A DNA stretch of 64,000 nucleotides from Leguminivora glycinivorella (Eukaryota; Arthropoda; Insecta; Lepidoptera; Tortricidae): assembly GCF_023078275.1 (NCBI RefSeq), contig NC_062990.1, forward strand, positions 14,585,549-14,649,548, read 5' to 3'. The position numbers were made by a program, and so were the translations under genes. The stretch's first letter is position 1, and each line of letters opens with the position of its first letter. Under the pieces are notes generated by a model. The model made no database searches, was not told the origin of the DNA, and was given only the letters and a program-made list of their open reading frames with translations. Positions 1-9,290 of the stretch are shown here, piece by piece.

Positions 1-10
1 CGAAAACTGA

Positions 11-82
11 ATGCGGATGGCAATGGACCAACAAGCGTGGAGGAATGGAGAGGAGGCCTATGTCCGTAGACGGGCGCTTTAG
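11..82 (+). pseudogene. LINE ORF2 extreme C-terminus, 5'-truncated
   Basis: A short open frame ends at a TAG at 80-82 and encodes a Trp/Arg-rich tail (MDQQAWRNGEEAYVRRRAL). It is followed at once by a GATA microsatellite (about 88-106). A basic, Trp-containing C-terminus joined to a simple-repeat tail is typical of a 5'-truncated non-LTR retrotransposon insertion. The exact LINE clade cannot be told from 24 residues. The window starts inside or just upstream of it. Confidence 0.45.
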
Positions 83-106
83 AGGCTGTTATAGATAGAT
101 AGATAG

Positions 107-1190
107 ACTGAAAATGTTTCATTGTATAGAGAAACTGAACAGCGCTTACAAATGGTAACTTACCAGAAAAATAATACTGTATCTATCAAGAACTATTTAA
201 TAATAGACTGACAAAGCCCATACAAAGAAGCGTACCCCTGAAATGTGTAGGTTTTTTAGGCTTAAAACTAGATGGCGCTGTCAGCAGCCTGGAAATGGCC
301 AAAATTATATTTTCCCCAAAAACTTTTGCGTGATTTAAACACGCTAAAATTTTGCTGTGCTAAATATCAAAACTACTATACAAAGGTAACAAAATTGTAT
401 TCGCCTTTTAAAACATTAAAATGTAGGTTATATATATTAGGTGGCTAATTTTAAAATTATGTAAGTGCCAAATTACCATACTTTATCCATTGCTCTTCGC
501 AACAAAAGCGCATAAGTACGAAAATCCAATTTTGCGTGACCGCTTTCGATACAGAATCTAAAATGTTAAAAATTTCCCTGCTAAAGTTATTAGGCGGGTA
601 GTAAAATGAGGAAAGTGGGGCAACTTCGCCCATTATGGGTCCATATCGCTCCGACTTTGAATTTTGTGATTAGATGTCTCAGATCTAAGAATTTCTGGGA
701 TACGGCAGTTTTACTTGGTGCTGGTTATAAATAGTAGAGCTATCTTGAACTTGAAATTTTAGGTTTTTGTAGTAAGGTGAAGGTAAGTTCTGTTTTGATT
801 TGTTTTTGCTTTACTATTTTTTTTTTTTTAATGTATTTTCACATAAAAAGTAAATGTTATTCGTGAAACTGGCACTTACAATAAAAAATTACAATTTTTT
901 TCTAAAAAAAAAATACTTCGAAAAATGTGTCACTAGTTACTTTTTGATATTTATCAACGGGGATAGTTAGATTATGTCCGATAACAGCATCATCGCCATC
1001 AAAACAGCGTTTTGTTCTACATAATAACTAATTCTTATTATTCTAATTCTTATAACTCTGAAAGTAGGCGAAATCCAGAAAAAGTTTATATGACATTTTA
1101 CTCTTCTAATATGATAAAATTCAAAAAAAAAAAAAAATCGGATCCGCATGTTACACTGTGTATATGTTATAGTATTTTTCACAATGTCTA
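107..1190. other. AT-rich intergenic DNA, no gene seen
   Basis: No credible coding region. Open frames near 970-1310 overlap on both strands, are low in complexity and show no motif. A short stretch around 270-290 (AGATGGCGCTGTCA) resembles phrases in other dispersed repeats of the window but has no boundaries I can define. Confidence 0.5.
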
Positions 1191-1440
1191 TACTCATCAT
1201 CATCCTCCTAACATTATCCCGGCATTTGCCACGGCTCATGGCAGTCATGGCTCTACATACATACATACAATCACGCCTGTATATCCCATAAAGGGGTAGG
1301 CAGAGCACATGAAACTCCTAAAGCTTCAGTGCCACTCTTGGCATATAAGGGGTCGAAAGAAAACGAAACTGTGACATTGCAGTGACAGGTTGCCAGCCTC
1401 TCGCCTACGCCACAATTCATGGCTCACAATTCAAGTCATG
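1191..1440. repeat. Fragments of two dispersed repeat families
   Basis: Positions 1195-1255 match the tail of the tRNA-headed SINE seen complete at 61753-62063 (here in reverse). Positions 1285-1440 match a very common repeat in this window with the signature GGGGTAGGCAGAGCACATGAAACT, then GTGACATTGCAGTGACAGGTTGCCAGCC. Other copies lie near 14360-14600, 15020-15220, 27405-27560, 28320-28400, 34960-35105, 36885-37085, 37330-37380, 40200-40290 and 42750-42930. Confidence 0.7.
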
Positions 1441-2340
1441 GCTCTGTACTCATAATTTCTTAAGTCTCGCCACCCAGCATGCGTTACAGCCCAAAAACTG
1501 ACCGACTTTGACCACAAACAGAGCTGGAAATACGAGTGGAGTCAAATCACTGCGAGAACTATATTGCCAACTGAGCATTTCATTTTTTTTTGCCATTTTT
1601 TTGTTTTGATTTTTTTAGGGAATTTTAGGTCAATTATCACGAGTACTTTCAATTTCACTGGGAGACAAAAAGTGTCCCAGAATTTTCATGCATTTTGTTA
1701 CTTTCCTCTTTTGTAACCCCGTACAACATGTACGGAAAATGGTAACAAAATAAGAAAAAATCGTATGGGACATTTTTTTAACTACTAGGATTGAAAAAGC
1801 TAGTGATTCTGAGTAGAAATAGCATTTTTTTTTTTCAAATATATCACATATCATAAAAGTGGCGAAAAAAAAAATGCTCAACTATAGACACCTTAGCGAA
1901 ACCAGGTGGTTTTGAATTGCCACGTCAACTCTGGTGTCGAGTGAACAGATTTAGGACTGGTCACGGGCTCTGTAATTATTTCCGCCATAAATGAGGTTTT
2001 TTTTCAGTTTATTTCAGTTGACATTTATTTCAGTTTACAGCTTTATATTGTTTTAAAATGTTTATGTAAATGCGCCATACGATTAAATAAACTCATAATT
2101 TAAAATGCCTCCTCAAATTTTACCTACTCCATCGTCTGCCCTACGGACAAGATAAATCATCCTGTAGCTCGATCGGCATTAAAAACCTTGTTAGACGTTT
2201 TGCTCAAGGCACATGGCTGAAATAAGCCAATTTTATGTCTTCACTTCAGTTCAAATTAAAAAAATAGAAAGTTCGATGAAAATTGTTGATTCTAACTTAT
2301 CACGATACCAGTGCGAAAAAGAGGAAATTCGAAAAGATGG
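1441..2340. other. Intergenic DNA, no feature recognised
   Basis: AT-rich sequence with poly-T/poly-A runs. The only long open frame (about 1630-1881) is Phe/Lys-rich from homopolymers and has no recognisable motif. Nothing supported. Confidence 0.4.
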
Positions 2341-2349
2341 CTATAAATT

Positions 2350-2791
2350 ATAACATCACTGAATGGAAGAAATCCCTCTTGGTACTTTTGTCGTATAGCG
2401 TGATTTAGTATACACCGTATTTTTATTGAATTCCGTTATTTTCGGCATATAGTTAGGTCCATTATAGGAAACAGAAGGCCCTGCCTGAGTCTGTGTTTCA
2501 GCATGAGTACAATCCAGGTCTCTTTAAAGCCAGATTAAATAGGTATTGTAAGAGAGTCGAGTCATAATTGACGCGTGATGGAAATTCCTTTTTGAGCTTG
2601 TCATATATGTCATCAAGGGATGCAAAGTTGTTGAAATTTGCTTTGTAAAATTGCAAAGCTGGTCCGCTTAAATATGCCGCAATTGCATACTTATTTTGTT
2701 CCTCCTTATATTTTTTTACTTGAGAAACAATTTTGTACTGGATGATGAAATCTTCAACGTCCGTTGTTCCGTTGAATTTTTCCAATTCCAT
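2350..2791 (-). pseudogene. Retrotransposon gag-like fragment, frameshifted
   Basis: The minus-strand frame 2791-2498 encodes 97 aa beginning MELEKFNGTTDVEDFIIQYK, with AAYLSGPALQFYKANF and LKKEFPSR. This pattern (a GT-x-D-V-x-x-F-I start, then A-x-x-L-x-G-x-A helices) is like the capsid region of LTR-retrotransposon Gag. After the stop, a shifted frame continues with protein-like sequence (VSYNGPNYMP, then TEFNKNTVYT) down to about 2360, so the gene is broken by a frameshift. The same YNGPNYMP...TEFNKNTVYT block reappears on the opposite strand at 8636-8710. No protease, RT or integrase follows. Assignment to Ty3-type Gag is by pattern only. Confidence 0.5.
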
Positions 2792-2859
2792 GTTAATGTC
2801 TATTTTGCACAGCTATGTTCTAACTACTGAATGGGTGACACTGAATATTAGATAATAAG

Positions 2860-2947
2860 AATTATGTTTCGCAGCTTCATTCTTTGCGATTTATTGTTTA
2901 CATATTGTAGTAGTGCCCCCACGCATTAGCCTTGCACGGTAGTTTAA

Positions 2948-2986
<39 letters not shown>

Positions 2987-3095
2987 CCGCCGGTAACTTG
3001 TTTGACCGTCGTGGATCCGGATCCAGTCGTTCCCCACTCCGACACCCCACTCCGCCATTGCAGTCAGGCGGGTTGCCAGTACCCGTGGCTTCATT
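2860..3095 (+). repeat. DIRS left inverted terminal repeat
   Basis: Reverse complement of the right repeat from GTAGTAGTGCCCCCACGC inward to GGCTTCATT. It includes the GGATCCGGATCC block and a homopolymer of 33 T (2950-2982), against 23 A in the right repeat. The outermost ~45 nt differ from the right end, which carries an extra extension. It holds the 5' leader of gag. Confidence 0.92.
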
Positions 3096-3155
3096 CTGTG
3101 TTTCCGTGCTCAGGCCTTCGCACGTTTCTGTAGTCTGCTGTAAATAACTGAAGAA

Positions 3156-4382
3156 ATGGAAAGAAGAAAACGAAGTTATGGATCTTCGGAGCATCGACCA
3201 GATAAAAAGCTGAGGCGTCGTATAATTTACTCCTCTTCTGAAGATGAAGACGAAATAAAGTCATTCCAAGAACCACGTGTTGATTCGTCGTCACGTGTTG
3301 CGACCACGCGCGACATTTCTTCGCCGCGAGTGCGGCAAAAAACTCCACCAGCCAACACACGTGGCAATGGTGCGTCGCGTGTGCGACTTAATTCAACAAA
3401 TAATGTTGCGTCACCACCAAGCAGGAGTTCAAGACCTCGCAGAAGAGTCTTATCGCCAATCGTCATCGTACGTCAGGAACCGTCACCAACATCATCGATA
3501 GCATCGTCGCCAGAACGTCCAGCTCCGGCGCAAGCAGCGCTTGCTGAAACTGAGCTAAAGGATTCAGAAGAGCTCGATGAAGAAACTCTTCAGCTATTAG
3601 GAAATGCTCCTAAGGTAGACACTCCTCTTGGACCAGCGATTCATAAGGACATAGCCAGTCGATGGCAAGATATTCTGAGTAAAGGTCTACCAAAAGATCA
3701 AAAAGATAAGCTTTTAGAGGAGTATTTGGTTCCCAGCAACTGCGATCTCCTGCAGGCCCCGGCTCTGAACCCGGAAGCAAAAGTACCTTTAAATGAGGTA
3801 ATGATACGTCGTGACGTGTCCCTAATGCATAAGCAAAGGCAAATTGGACTGGCATTGTCAGCTTTAGCTACTACGATGGAAATGGTCGTTTTAAACGAAA
3901 CGTCTAAGACAAAGCTGCTTAAACCTTTAAGTGACGCATGCCGGATTTTGTGTGACAGTCATTACATGGAAACAAAAACACGAAGAAGTTTAATATTATC
4001 TTCGATAAACACCGACCTTAAAGAAACTTTAACGGAGGTTCCACGAGACAGCAATTTTCTATTTGGAGAAAACGTCAGTGAAAAAGTCAAGACTGCAAAG
4101 AATATTCAGAGGTCTGGTGAAGTTTTAAAACAGCCACGGAAATTCTCCAAAAATAATTTTTTGGCGAAACAAAATAAAAACCGACCAAATTTCAAGCCGG
4201 TTCACCGCAAGACGGACAACAAGTGGAACAGCGCAGACGGCGTCGACTCGAGACCAGCACGAGCGCCGCCAGCTCCTCGCCAGACGTACAGCGCGTCGCG
4301 GAACCGGAGCTACCGCGAGTATCGCGAGCGCGACCAGCGCGACCGCTCTCCGCCGCCGCGCAGACCTTACTACCGGAGATGA
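3156..4382 (+). CDS. gag: DIRS Gag-like protein
   Basis: 408 aa, first ATG after the left inverted repeat. The N-terminal ~130 residues are Ser/Arg/Pro-rich and basic (RRKRSYGSSEH, then RSSRPRRRVLSPIV) and look disordered. A folded middle part (about 140-310) holds LGPAIHKDIASRWQDILSKG, LVPSNCDLLQAPALNPE and MHKQRQIGLALSAL, a layout seen in DIRS ORF1 products: rW..il..gl...K..ll..y..P.N...l.aP.LN.E. The C-terminus is Arg-rich (RSYREYRERDQRDRSPPPRR) and could bind nucleic acid. There is no zinc knuckle. The stop TGA (4380-4382) overlaps the next ATG (4379-4381) as ATGA. The role as structural RNA-binding protein is inferred from position and family. Confidence 0.85.
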   Translation: MERRKRSYGSSEHRPDKKLRRRIIYSSSEDEDEIKSFQEPRVDSSSRVATTRDISSPRVRQKTPPANTRGNGASRVRLNSTNNVASPPSRSSRPRRRVLSPIVIVRQEPSPTSSIASSPERPAPAQAALAETELKDSEELDEETLQLLGNAPKVDTPLGPAIHKDIASRWQDILSKGLPKDQKDKLLEEYLVPSNCDLLQAPALNPEAKVPLNEVMIRRDVSLMHKQRQIGLALSALATTMEMVVLNETSKTKLLKPLSDACRILCDSHYMETKTRRSLILSSINTDLKETLTEVPRDSNFLFGENVSEKVKTAKNIQRSGEVLKQPRKFSKNNFLAKQNKNRPNFKPVHRKTDNKWNSADGVDSRPARAPPAPRQTYSASRNRSYREYRERDQRDRSPPPRRPYYRR

Positions 4383-6262
4383 ACACACAGGTACCATACG
4401 CTGGTAGACTAAAATATTTTTACTCTAACTGGAAAAACATAACAAATGATCCCACTATTTTGTCTTGGATTAATGGCTATAAAATACCATTCGTTGCAAC
4501 TCCGTATCGTAGAGATAGTCCATGTGTTTATCCACAGTCAGAACAAGAACATATTGAATTTTCTAAATCAATTAAAACTTTGTTGAATATAGGTGCTATC
4601 TCAGAATGTGTTCATGAACTTGGCGAATTTGTATCCAGTATATTTTTAGTACCTAAACCGAATGGCGAGAAACGATTTATCCTAAATTTAAAATGTTTAA
4701 ATAAATTTATAAATACAAAACATTTTAAAATGGAAGATTACCGAACGGCATCCAAAATTATAACTAATGATTGTTACATGGCATCTATAGACCTAAAAGA
4801 TGCATATTTTTTAGTACCCATGCACAACTCTCACAAAAAGTACTTACGGTTTAAATACAATAACATATTGTACGAATTTAACTGTCTCGCGTTCGGTTTG
4901 TGTACAGCACCGTATGTTTTCACGAAATTACTCAAACCAGTAATGGAGTCATTAAGATCACAACATTTCATCTCAGTTGTGTACCTAGATGATATTTTTT
5001 GTGTGGGTAGGAGTTACTCTGAATGTAGTGACAATGTAAACACAACAAAAAGTCTTTTAGAAAACCTAGGTTTTATAATCAACACAAGTAAAAGCCGTTT
5101 GGCTCCAAAAACAAAATGTACGTTTTTAGGTTTTGATTTTGATTCCAAAAATATGAAAATGGTTCTTCCAGATCATAAAAAGATTAAAATTAAAGAAAAA
5201 ATTTCAACTTTCCTTCATTTACGCAAATGCAAATTACGTGAATTCGCAAGGTTTTTGGGTCTTCTTGTATCAGCTTGTCCAGCTATACAATATTCTTGGT
5301 TATATACCAAAGAATTTGAACGTTTCAAATACCAATGTTTATTAGAAAACCCTAGTTACGAACAATTTATAAAACTACCCGATGTTTTGAGAAGCGATAT
5401 GTTGTGGTGGCTAAAAAATATTGAACTAGGTTTTACTTCATTAGGTTCCATTCGTTATGACATAGAGATTTTCTCAGATGCCTCCCTAACAGGTTGGGGC
5501 GCATATTGTAATTCTGAAGAATGTTTTGGATACTGGAGAGAGGATGAAAGAAACCTGCACATAAATGAACTCGAGCTAAAAGCAGCTTTTTTAGCCCTCA
5601 AATGTTTCGTTTCTCATAAACATGATAAAAAGGTTTTGTTAAGATCGGATAATATGACTACTATTTCATGTATAAACAGAATGGGTAGCATACAGTACAG
5701 GCATCTGAATTCTATATCGAACGAAATTTGGAAATGGTGTGAACATCGTAAAATTACTTTATTTGCGTCTTACATAAATACAAAGTCCAACAATGAAGCT
5801 GACTCACTTTCACGGAAGAAATTCCGTGATACGGAATGGGAGTTAAATAACGTTGCATTTAATAAAATTACACGTTATTTTGGTATTCCTGATATTGACT
5901 TATTTGCCAGTCGTTGTAATGCCAAATGTTCCACATATGTTACATGGAAAAACGATCCCGATGCATATGCAGTGGATGCGTTTACAATATCATGGAAAGA
6001 TACCTACTTCTATGCTTTTCCACCATTTTCATTACTTGTTAAAACTATGCAAAAAATCATAAGTGACAATGCTGAGGGCATTGTTGTTGCCCCATACTGG
6101 CCCACACAACCCTGGTTTCCAATATTCCAAAAGTTAATTATTTCAGATCCATTGATTTTTGAACCTGACATCAACTTGCTTGTTTCTCCTTTCAGAAACC
6201 ATCACAATCTACACAAGACTCTAAAATTGGTAGCCGCGAGGCTTTCCGGAAAGTACTACTGA
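4379..6262 (+). CDS. DIRS reverse transcriptase / RNase H
   Basis: I chose the ATG at 4379 (627 aa), which overlaps the gag stop; the frame is also open upstream through 4223, inside gag. Reverse transcriptase occupies about 70-260: FLVPKPNGEKRFILNLK, SIDLKDAYFLVP (catalytic D138), AFGLCTAPYVFTKLL and VYLDD (202-205) carrying the two other catalytic Asp. RNase H follows: FSDASLTGWGAY (D367), NELELKAAFLAL (E397), RSDN (D424) and NNEADSLSR (D475). A C-terminal block with DIDLFASR, KNDPDA and YAFPPF (about 505-575) is common downstream of RNase H in DIRS Pol. There is no protease or integrase. It would copy element RNA. Its 3' end overlaps the recombinase frame (6169-6262). Confidence 0.92.
   Translation: MNTQVPYAGRLKYFYSNWKNITNDPTILSWINGYKIPFVATPYRRDSPCVYPQSEQEHIEFSKSIKTLLNIGAISECVHELGEFVSSIFLVPKPNGEKRFILNLKCLNKFINTKHFKMEDYRTASKIITNDCYMASIDLKDAYFLVPMHNSHKKYLRFKYNNILYEFNCLAFGLCTAPYVFTKLLKPVMESLRSQHFISVVYLDDIFCVGRSYSECSDNVNTTKSLLENLGFIINTSKSRLAPKTKCTFLGFDFDSKNMKMVLPDHKKIKIKEKISTFLHLRKCKLREFARFLGLLVSACPAIQYSWLYTKEFERFKYQCLLENPSYEQFIKLPDVLRSDMLWWLKNIELGFTSLGSIRYDIEIFSDASLTGWGAYCNSEECFGYWREDERNLHINELELKAAFLALKCFVSHKHDKKVLLRSDNMTTISCINRMGSIQYRHLNSISNEIWKWCEHRKITLFASYINTKSNNEADSLSRKKFRDTEWELNNVAFNKITRYFGIPDIDLFASRCNAKCSTYVTWKNDPDAYAVDAFTISWKDTYFYAFPPFSLLVKTMQKIISDNAEGIVVAPYWPTQPWFPIFQKLIISDPLIFEPDINLLVSPFRNHHNLHKTLKLVAARLSGKYY
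6166..6195 (+). promoter_or_regulatory. Putative 3' splice site ahead of recombinase
   Basis: TGACATCAAC is followed by a pyrimidine-rich run (CTTGCTTGTTTCTCCTTTCAG) ending in CAG at 6193-6195. The open recombinase frame continues from AAACC at 6196. It has the branch-like A, polypyrimidine tract and AG of a spliceosomal acceptor. No donor site was assigned. Confidence 0.45.
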
Positions 6263-7203
6263 ATAAGTCACTGTCACCACGATCTATTGAAATTATATTA
6301 GCATCATTAACTAACTCGACATATAAGCAATACGATGGCTGTATAAAAAATTGGATATGTTTTTGTAATAAACACAATTATAATTATACATCTGCGTCAG
6401 TATCAGTTGTAATAGATTTTCTCACCGAAATATTCGATAAAGGGGCAAAATATGGTACAATCAACTCCTACAAGTCTGCATTGTCACTTATATTGGATAA
6501 TAAACTTGATAATAATCAAATCAAACGCTTTATGAAAGGAGTTTTCAAATTGAGACCCACAAACCCTAAGTATAACATAACATGGGACCCTAATATCGTT
6601 CTGTCGCATTTAGCAAGTAAAGGGCCTAATGCAGATCTCGATTTAAAAACTCTTTCCAAAAAGACTCTAACTCTGTTGGCTCTGGTTACTGCGCATCGTG
6701 TCCAAACGTTTTCCCTTATAAAACTGTGTAATATTAATATACAGTCTGGTAATCAAATTCTGATAAAGATACCAGATATTATTAAAACTTCTAATGTTAA
6801 TAACTTACAACCAATTTTAAGATTGCCTTATTTTGATCCACGCCCAGATATTTGCCCTGCAAGATGTTTAGAGACCTATATAAATAAAACACAAACACTT
6901 CGTAATAATGACTATTTATTTATAAGCACAAAGCAGCCGCATTCCAAAGTAACGTCACAAACACTTAGTCGTTGGATCAAAGACACACTTAGTGAAAGCG
7001 GAATAGACACTTGTATTTTCAGTGCTCACAGCACAAGGCACGCAGCATCTTCCACCGCCAACAGACTTGGAGTCAACATTGACTTGATTCGTAAAACAGC
7101 TGGCTGGACTGATTCCTCCTCTGTGTTTGCAAGATTTTATAATAAAGAAATTGTCACCGATGCCAATCAATTCGCAGAATCGATTCTTTCTTCTGCGAGA
7201 TAA
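6169..7203 (+). CDS. DIRS tyrosine recombinase (open frame, start unresolved)
   Basis: The frame is open from 6169 (after a TGA at 6166-6168) to TAA at 7201-7203, about 344 codons, and overlaps the RT/RNase H end. No ATG occurs before 6532 (MKGVFKLRP), which would remove the N-terminal SAM-like region (RSIEIILASLTNSTYKQYDG, then NWICFCNKHN). Expression therefore probably uses splicing, frameshifting or a non-ATG start; the splice-acceptor-like tract at 6166-6195 favours splicing. Catalytic residues of the family are present: Arg in TAHRVQTFSLI, the H-x-x-R box in SAHSTRHAASS, and the nucleophile Tyr in FARFYNKE following GWTDSSSV. It would integrate the circular DNA intermediate without target duplication. 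Confidence 0.9.
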   Translation, partial: HQLACFSFQKPSQSTQDSKIGSREAFRKVLLNKSLSPRSIEIILASLTNSTYKQYDGCIKNWICFCNKHNYNYTSASVSVVIDFLTEIFDKGAKYGTINSYKSALSLILDNKLDNNQIKRFMKGVFKLRPTNPKYNITWDPNIVLSHLASKGPNADLDLKTLSKKTLTLLALVTAHRVQTFSLIKLCNINIQSGNQILIKIPDIIKTSNVNNLQPILRLPYFDPRPDICPARCLETYINKTQTLRNNDYLFISTKQPHSKVTSQTLSRWIKDTLSESGIDTCIFSAHSTRHAASSTANRLGVNIDLIRKTAGWTDSSSVFARFYNKEIVTDANQFAESILSSAR

Positions 7204-7358
7204 ATGTAACCTGAAATTAAAATAAATAGTAAATATTTGTACTTTTCTGATTATGCATTGTTTTGAATACATAAAGTTCAATTATAAACTTATGATTTGA
7301 TATACTTGCCTTATTTTGAAACACCCTCTGCACATTTTATTTTTGCTCTGAACATCCT

Positions 7359-7478
7359 ACAATATGTAAACAATAAATCGCAAAGAATGAAGCTGCGAAA
7401 CATAATTAAAAATCAAACGAACTTACCAAGTGAAGTTCGATGATAATTATGTGAGCAGCTTCATTCGACGCGATTTAC
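7359..7478 (+). repeat. DIRS internal complementary region
   Basis: Positions 7359-7407 are the reverse complement of the left outer end (2860-2907). Positions 7406-7478 are the reverse complement of the right outer end (about 7768-7839). The two parts share only TT at the junction (7406-7407). This arrangement is diagnostic of DIRS elements, where the region templates joining of the two ends into a circle. Confidence 0.92.
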
Positions 7479-7575
7479 ACACACCCTCCCGTTATACATG
7501 AAAAATCAAATGTATACATACCCACCCCAATTTATATTAAAATGTGCAGTGTTCCTACATGTAAAATTTAAACGA

Positions 7576-7839
7576 AATGAAGCCACGGGTACTGGCAACC
7601 CGCCTGACTGCAATGGCGGAGTGGGGTGTCGGAGTGGGGAACGACTGGATCCGGATCCACGACGGTCAAACAAGTTACCGGCGGTATTAAAAAAAAAAAA
7701 AAAAAAAAAAACTTTAAACTACCGTGCAAGGCTAATGCGTGGGGGCACTACTACAATATGTAAACAATAAATCGCGTCGAATGAAGCTGCTCACATAATT
7801 ATCATCGAACTTCACTTGGTAAGTTCGTTTGATTTTTAA
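7576..7839 (+). repeat. DIRS right inverted terminal repeat
   Basis: Mirrors 2860-3095, with a poly-A of 23 (7689-7711) where the left copy has 33 T. It extends about 40 nt beyond the mirrored part (ACTTCACTTGGTAAGTTCG). That extension is matched by the internal complementary region. Confidence 0.92.
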
Positions 7840-8446
7840 ATATATCACCCGGAATAGCTCTTCGTATCGGCGACGATGGTCACTTTGTTTTCCTTCTTCT
7901 TAAAGCGCGTTTGGCTTATCGCTTGGCATGCGCTTCCTCGCGCTGTGAGGTCGGGGTTCGTTGTCTGAAAACTCTGAAACCGAAACTAGGGGAAACTTTC
8001 AGACGTTAGTGCCTCCACCATGTAAGAGAGTCGGCCTATCAGTGGAGAGCATCCAAACATTTAAACAACGCTTTGAATCAATATTTTTTTATATTTTAGG
8101 AGCTAAGTACAACCGTTCACTCTCAATCGCTGCTTCTATATGAATGCCCCATTGAAGTGTCTGTTTTCCTTGACGTTCTTATACTGTTCCAATTTTAAAT
8201 CAGGGACTGCCAGTCAGCGACCATGACTGCTGTAAAAGGTTTCATTCTGAATGCGAAACCTCTTACAGTATTATGAGATACGCGGTACGATTATGAGATA
8301 TGAGGTAAGCGTTCTCTACCGTAGACCGCATCATCACTTACCATCAGGTGTGATCGTGGTCAAACGTCTACCTATTCATACTAAAAAAAGAACAGAATAG
8401 CATAGTTAGTTTTCTTTAGTAACTTTTTCTGAAAAACACTAAAATA
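7840..8446. other. Intergenic, no gene
   Basis: No motif-bearing frame. The 60-codon frame near 7961-8143 is not recognised. Positions 8340-8390 (CACTTACCATCAGGTGTGATCGTGG) look like a short remnant of a LINE 3' region. Confidence 0.4.
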
Positions 8447-8594
8447 CTATACACCTGAGATACTACATTAATTGCTGTTAAGGAACGGGCTTTGTGTATT
8501 CGATATGAGATTAACGTGTCAAAACCTTAGTGTGAGTTAATTGTAAAGCCCATTTCTCAACAGCAATTGATGTAACATTTATCGCAGGAGTATG
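8447..8594. repeat. Foldback element (~150 bp)
   Basis: CTACATTAATTGCTGTTAAG followed by GAACGGGCTTT is mirrored by TAAAGCCCATTTCTCAACAG followed by CAATTGATGTAAC. The two arms of ~45 bp are imperfect inverted copies around a short loop, as in a MITE. No coding capacity. Confidence 0.65.
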
Positions 8595-8635
8595 GTTTTT
8601 TTTTAGAAAAAATACGAAATTAAGAAAACAATGCC

Positions 8636-8710
8636 ATTCTGTTTCCTATAATGGACCGAACTATATGCCGGAGTTAACGGAATTCAATAAAAACACGGTA
8701 TATACGGCCT
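8636..8710 (+). pseudogene. Short gag-like fragment, inverted relative to 2350-2791
   Basis: Encodes VSYNGPNYMP followed by TEFNKNTVYT, nearly identical to the shifted-frame end of the minus-strand gag fragment at 2350-2475. It is on the opposite strand and on the other side of the DIRS element. The reading continues only briefly. Confidence 0.55.
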
Positions 8711-9281
8711 TTTATAGTTTCTACATGACAAGACATGTTCTACCTACCTAATTTTCGAACTAATACGTGTTCTTTATCTATCTCTTCTATGTTTTATAAA
8801 GTCACGAGACAAATCTTTAATTATCTGTGGTAAGGTAAAATAAGATAAAACAAGATTTGGGGCAAGAGTAACACTTGTAGTCAGTTTTCAGACTGCTGGT
8901 GTTGCTTCAAGTAAAATAAACTATGATAATATTACCACCCCACCGTACAAGAATCTATAAATAAAAAAAAATAAAAAACACAAAACAAAGGAAAACTTGT
9001 CATCAGTACAAAAGCTTATCTCTTTAAGGATTATGTGATACATTTTTAGTAAAAGCAAACATGAATACACAAGATACATACATGATCCTTCTTTTAATAT
9101 ATCTTGAAAACATTTTCTTTGCCTTATTGAGGGTATGTCTCAAGGGACAGAAATCAATTTCCTTTAAGTATTTGCAAAGATCTTTTTGTTTAACTATATT
9201 ATTTTACTGGGTTTGATATCCGACAAAAGGGTTATGTTTTTAGGTGGATACATATATTTATTTTTTATCTGTATCTTGTGA
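8711..9281. other. AT-rich intergenic DNA
   Basis: No coding signal, repeat boundary or RNA gene recognised. Confidence 0.4.
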
Positions 9282-9290
9282 TATTTTACT

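Larger units (their letters stand above)
2860..7839 (+). mobile_element. DIRS-type tyrosine-recombinase retrotransposon, complete
   Basis: About 4.98 kb. It has inverted terminal repeats (2860-3095 and 7576-7839), gag, RT/RNase H and tyrosine recombinase frames in that order, and an internal complementary region (7359-7478) that joins the complements of both outer ends. This is the DIRS1 architecture. There is no integrase or protease and no target-site duplication, as expected for recombinase-mediated insertion through a circular intermediate. Boundaries were set by where the internal region stops matching each end: AATTATG on the left and TTTTTAA on the right. All three long frames lack internal stops, so the copy looks young. 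It sits between gag-like fragments at 2350-2791 and 8636-8710. Confidence 0.93.

Noticed and set aside
3227..4397. Minus-strand frames across gag
   Set aside because: Shadows of the gag frame; Arg/Ser codon bias opens the complement.
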